A DNA stretch of 7,179 nt from Candidatus Harrisonbacteria bacterium. GTDB taxonomy: Bacteria; Patescibacteriota; Minisyncoccia; UBA6257; 1-14-0-10-44-23. The stretch spans positions 1 to 7,179 of the forward strand of contig JAHFLG010000015.1 of NCBI GenBank assembly GCA_023244975.1, read 5' to 3'. The notes beneath the pieces were generated by a model. It saw nothing but the letters and a program-made list of their open reading frames with translations. It was not told where the DNA came from and did not search any database. Positions 5,493 to 7,179 of the stretch are shown piece by piece (position 1 is the first letter of the stretch; each line of letters starts with the position of its first letter). Position numbers and translations under genes: made by a program.

Positions 5493-5517
5493 GTGAAAAT
5501 GAGTGCCTATTGGAAGC

Positions 5518-5967
5518 CTATAAAATAGCACGTTTTTTAAACGGATGCAACCGCGCGGCTAAGCTTAAAACAAGGGCGACAATCGCAAGATTTTTTATAA
5601 TATACTGGCCTTCCAGAGTCGGCACAAACCAACCACTCCAGGTTATCTGTGGTAGCAAAAACAACGGCATCGCCGTCATCGCCATATGTGGGAAAAGTAA
5701 CGCGATTGCCAGACGCTCGAGTCCGGGAAAAAGAAACGTTAAGCCGATAACCATCTCAAATATACCGAACCACACAATAAATACATTAAACGTCATAAAT
5801 GGCAGCGTTCGCTCAAGCAGACTCGCAACCAGTGGACTCGCGGGACTTAGCCCAAACACCTTGAGCGCTCCAAACCAAAAAAATACTACGAAAATAGCTA
5901 TCCGTGCCGCGGGTAGAGCTATTCTGTTCATAACATTAATGATGGCGCTGTCTGCTCGTTCAATCAT
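5518..5967 (-). CDS. DoxX/YkgB-like (DUF417-type) four-helix membrane protein
   Basis: A 149-residue integral membrane protein with four predicted helices at about 17-38, 60-80, 85-106 and 121-139 and a basic C-terminus (ARLHPFKKRAIL). The motif FFWFGALKVFGLSPASPLVAS after helix 1 and WFGIFEMVIGLTFLFPG in helix 2 (Gly/Glu pair) match the DoxX/DUF417 (YkgB) pattern: a lysine-phenylalanine turn followed by 'SP.V..S', then 'G..E...G'. Members have been linked to redox or sulfur metabolism and to stress, but the molecular function is generally unknown. The ATG at 5967 begins 6 nt after the stop of the 42-residue membrane gene, so the two, with the Nudix gene, form a tight operon. An internal ATG at 5931 is possible but would cut off only 12 residues. 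No SD is seen. Confidence 0.84.
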   Translation of the reverse strand: MIERADSAIINVMNRIALPAARIAIFVVFFWFGALKVFGLSPASPLVASLLERTLPFMTFNVFIVWFGIFEMVIGLTFLFPGLERLAIALLFPHMAMTAMPLFLLPQITWSGWFVPTLEGQYIIKNLAIVALVLSLAARLHPFKKRAIL

Positions 5968-5973
5968 AGATAG

Positions 5974-6102
5974 TTATTGGCATTCAATAAATCCACATTG
6001 GTTCGCAAGCATGGTCGCCGCAATACCAAGAATAATAAAAATCACTACAAGAATGATAACGTTACGATCCCGTCTAATAAAATTTTTATAATAGTGGATC
6101 AT
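5974..6102 (-). CDS. 42-residue single-pass membrane protein, translationally coupled to the Nudix gene
   Basis: A small frame from ATG at 6102 to TAA at 5974-5976. The protein has a basic N-terminus (MIHYYKNFIRRDRN), one strong hydrophobic helix at about 15-33 (VIILVVIFIILGIAATML) and a short Cys-containing end (ANQCGFIECQ). The positive-inside rule predicts the N-terminus in the cytoplasm. Its ATG overlaps the Nudix TGA as ATGA, the usual geometry of translational coupling, and the DoxX-like ATG follows its stop by 6 nt. It therefore fills exactly the gap between two solid genes, which supports it despite its size. The two Cys residues lie just outside the membrane and could bind metal or form a disulfide; that is speculation. 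No homolog recognised. Confidence 0.75.
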   Translation of the reverse strand: MIHYYKNFIRRDRNVIILVVIFIILGIAATMLANQCGFIECQ

Positions 6103-6680
6103 AAGGGTTTGAAAAGTTGATTCAGCTGTGCCATGGTGCCCGCATCTGCTGTCGCTCGTAACATCCGCACTGCAAGATCATCACCAAATATTCCTTGGGT
6201 GCACATCGTTACAAATCTGTCGAAACTAATCTCCTCGGTGGTAATCCTCTCTCCGGCATCGAGCCTTTGATCATTTTTTTTCACGCACTGCTTTGCAATC
6301 AAGAGAAAAAACGCCCAATCGATCTTACTCACGGGTTGACTTGCAAACCACAACTGCATAGCTCCGGCTTCATAGCCCGTCTCCTCACGCAGCTCGCGCC
6401 GAGCCGCCACTTCAATATCTTCATCTGACTCCACTCGACCGCCGGGAAAACAAATAACCGGTAGTTTGTTCGGCTGCTCTTCATGAACGATTAGAATCTT
6501 TCCTTCAGGAGTAATAGGGATGACACTCACCGTATCCGGACGACGCAAAGCCTCAAACACTGCCTCAGTTCCGTCAAACAACTTCTGCTTCCACTGATAC
6601 ACATCAAAAATCTGACCCTGAAACACCCGTTTAGCATCTTTTGGAAATGTCGTCTGTGGCGCCGGTCGCTGAATATCCAT
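6099..6680 (-). CDS. Nudix hydrolase, ADP-ribose pyrophosphatase-like
   Basis: A 193-residue cytoplasmic enzyme with a complete Nudix box, Gx5Ex7REUxEExGU, at residues 81-103: G81, E87, then R95-E96-L97-x-E99-E100-x-G102-Y103. The preceding PVICFPGG and the N-terminal beta strands (FDVYQWKQKLFDG, TVSVIPITPEGKILIV) match the layout of ADP-ribose/nucleoside-diphosphate-sugar hydrolases. These cleave a diphosphate linked to another group, using Mg2+ bound by the Nudix glutamates. The exact substrate cannot be read from the sequence. The C-terminal part (about 140-193) is variable. The ATG at 6680 lies 12 nt after the stop of the CAP gene. TATACT sits 6 nt before it, partly overlapping that stop, so it may have its own leaderless transcript. 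Its TGA overlaps the ATG of the small membrane gene. Confidence 0.94.
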   Translation of the reverse strand: MDIQRPAPQTTFPKDAKRVFQGQIFDVYQWKQKLFDGTEAVFEALRRPDTVSVIPITPEGKILIVHEEQPNKLPVICFPGGRVESDEDIEVAARRELREETGYEAGAMQLWFASQPVSKIDWAFFLLIAKQCVKKNDQRLDAGERITTEEISFDRFVTMCTQGIFGDDLAVRMLRATADAGTMAQLNQLFKPL

Positions 6681-6686
6681 ACCGAT

Positions 6687-6692
6687 AGTATA
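6687..6692 (-). promoter_or_regulatory. Putative leaderless -10 box of the Nudix gene
   Basis: TATACT on the minus strand lies exactly 6 nt before the Nudix ATG, directly after the CAP stop codon. A weak -35 candidate, ATAACA, sits 17 nt further upstream inside the CAP gene. No SD is present between the box and ATG. Confidence 0.5.
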
Positions 6693-7179
6693 CTATGAAC
6701 CTACACAGCTGTTATAGACTGCGACCTGGCCGTTATATTCGGTTGTCATAGATTTGAGCTGACCTAATAGTTCGTTGTAGCTGGCTACTTCCTCGTTATA
6801 CGTTCGCACTTGATTATTGTATGAGGTATCTTCTGTTTCGCGCAGCTGCTCAAGATACACCCGCTCAGCGGCCAGTGCCCGCTCACGACCGTCAAGCTGA
6901 CTCTTAATACTCGTAATGGTAGCGAGCAGCTCACCGCTCACCTGAGGACAATCCGCAACCGGTTTACCAAACTCCTGCACCGCCATCCATACCGTGTGCC
7001 CCTCATACGTTCCCTTGACTGCGGCCACACCAATTTCGGAAAACTTTGCGTGTAAAATGTTTGCGCGGTGGCCGGGACTGTTCATCCATGCGGTCACAAT
7101 GTCTTCATCTCCGTCAAAATTACCCATCGCCAAATTCTCTCCGATCATAATGTAGTCATATCCTGCAGCAGTAGCAAGT
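6693..7179 (-). CDS. CAP/SCP-domain protein with C-terminal coiled coil (N-terminus outside the window)
   Basis: The frame is open to the window edge; the first in-window codon ends at 7178, and an in-frame ATG at 7148 falls inside the domain and is not the start. The sequence shows the second half of a CAP domain (SCP/PR1 superfamily): IGENLAMGNF with the conserved Glu, AWMNSPGHRANIL with the conserved His, FSEIGVAAVKGTY, and VWMAVQEFGKP. The first conserved His and any signal peptide lie upstream, outside. After a CPQ turn comes a helical tail of about 80 residues. It has heptad-like spacing (LLATITSIKSQL, ERALAAERVYLEQLRET) and repeated Tyr-Asn pairs (SYNNQV, TYNEEV, SYNELL, EYNGQV, VYNSCV). 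Bacterial CAP proteins are normally exported and linked to the envelope. Here the coiled tail may multimerise the protein or reach across the cell wall. Function unknown. Confidence 0.93.
   Translation of the reverse strand, partial: LATAAGYDYIMIGENLAMGNFDGDEDIVTAWMNSPGHRANILHAKFSEIGVAAVKGTYEGHTVWMAVQEFGKPVADCPQVSGELLATITSIKSQLDGRERALAAERVYLEQLRETEDTSYNNQVRTYNEEVASYNELLGQLKSMTTEYNGQVAVYNSCVGS

Noticed and set aside
5510..6091. 193-codon plus-strand frame opposite the DoxX-like gene
   Set aside because: It is antisense to a four-helix membrane protein and to the 42-residue gene, with no start signal or recognisable domain.
1..7179. Reassigned UGA codon (code 25, as in Gracilibacteria)
   Set aside because: The Nudix frame ends properly at TGA with an ATGA overlap, Trp and Gly use normal codons, and conserved motifs contain no in-frame TGA.

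Overview
All genes in this window lie on the minus strand, so transcription runs from the high-coordinate end to base 1. The content suggests a member of the Candidate Phyla Radiation (Patescibacteria). The evidence is trimmed uvrA and uvrB products, very small genes packed between larger ones, start codons without Shine-Dalgarno (SD) sequences, and a 168-residue protein of a type I associate with these genomes from memory. Nothing points to a changed genetic code: TGG is used for Trp and the Nudix gene stops at TGA.

Layout in transcription order: (1) 7179-5518, an envelope/housekeeping cluster. It holds the end of a CAP-domain protein with a coiled-coil tail, a Nudix hydrolase, a 42-residue single-pass membrane protein that overlaps the Nudix stop by 4 bases (ATGA), and a four-helix DoxX/YkgB-like membrane protein. 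(2) 5517-5216, a GC-rich insert with a 68-residue two-helix membrane protein, a strong SD and a GACTC/GAGTC hairpin. (3) 5184-3367, uvrB, ending before the usual C-terminal UVR domain. (4) 3347-3189, a tiny transcription unit: a near-consensus promoter, a possible 24-codon leaderless reading frame and a strong bidirectional terminator. (5) about 3180-2245, a second GC-rich block with a formyltransferase, a structured leader, a strong SD and a terminal GACTC/GAGTC hairpin. (6) 2213-1001, a hypothetical protein followed by a cytoplasmic-looking M23 peptidase-fold protein. (7) 933-1, the first 311 residues of uvrA, which lacks the insertion domain.

Two themes stand out. First, the excision-repair pair looks stripped down: UvrA lacks its insertion domain and UvrB lacks the UvrC-binding domain. 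Second, the window mixes two kinds of gene. The lower-GC genes mostly have a TANNNT box about 6 nt before ATG and no SD, as expected for leaderless mRNAs. The two GC-rich genes (60-base samples of 65-72% G+C) have GGAGG sites in a similar TCAC-GGAGG setting and end in similar hairpins. I infer, without proof, that these two are cassettes acquired from a common kind of source and dropped into gaps around uvrB. There are no RNA genes, CRISPR arrays or transposases, and no gene-free stretch above 300 bases.
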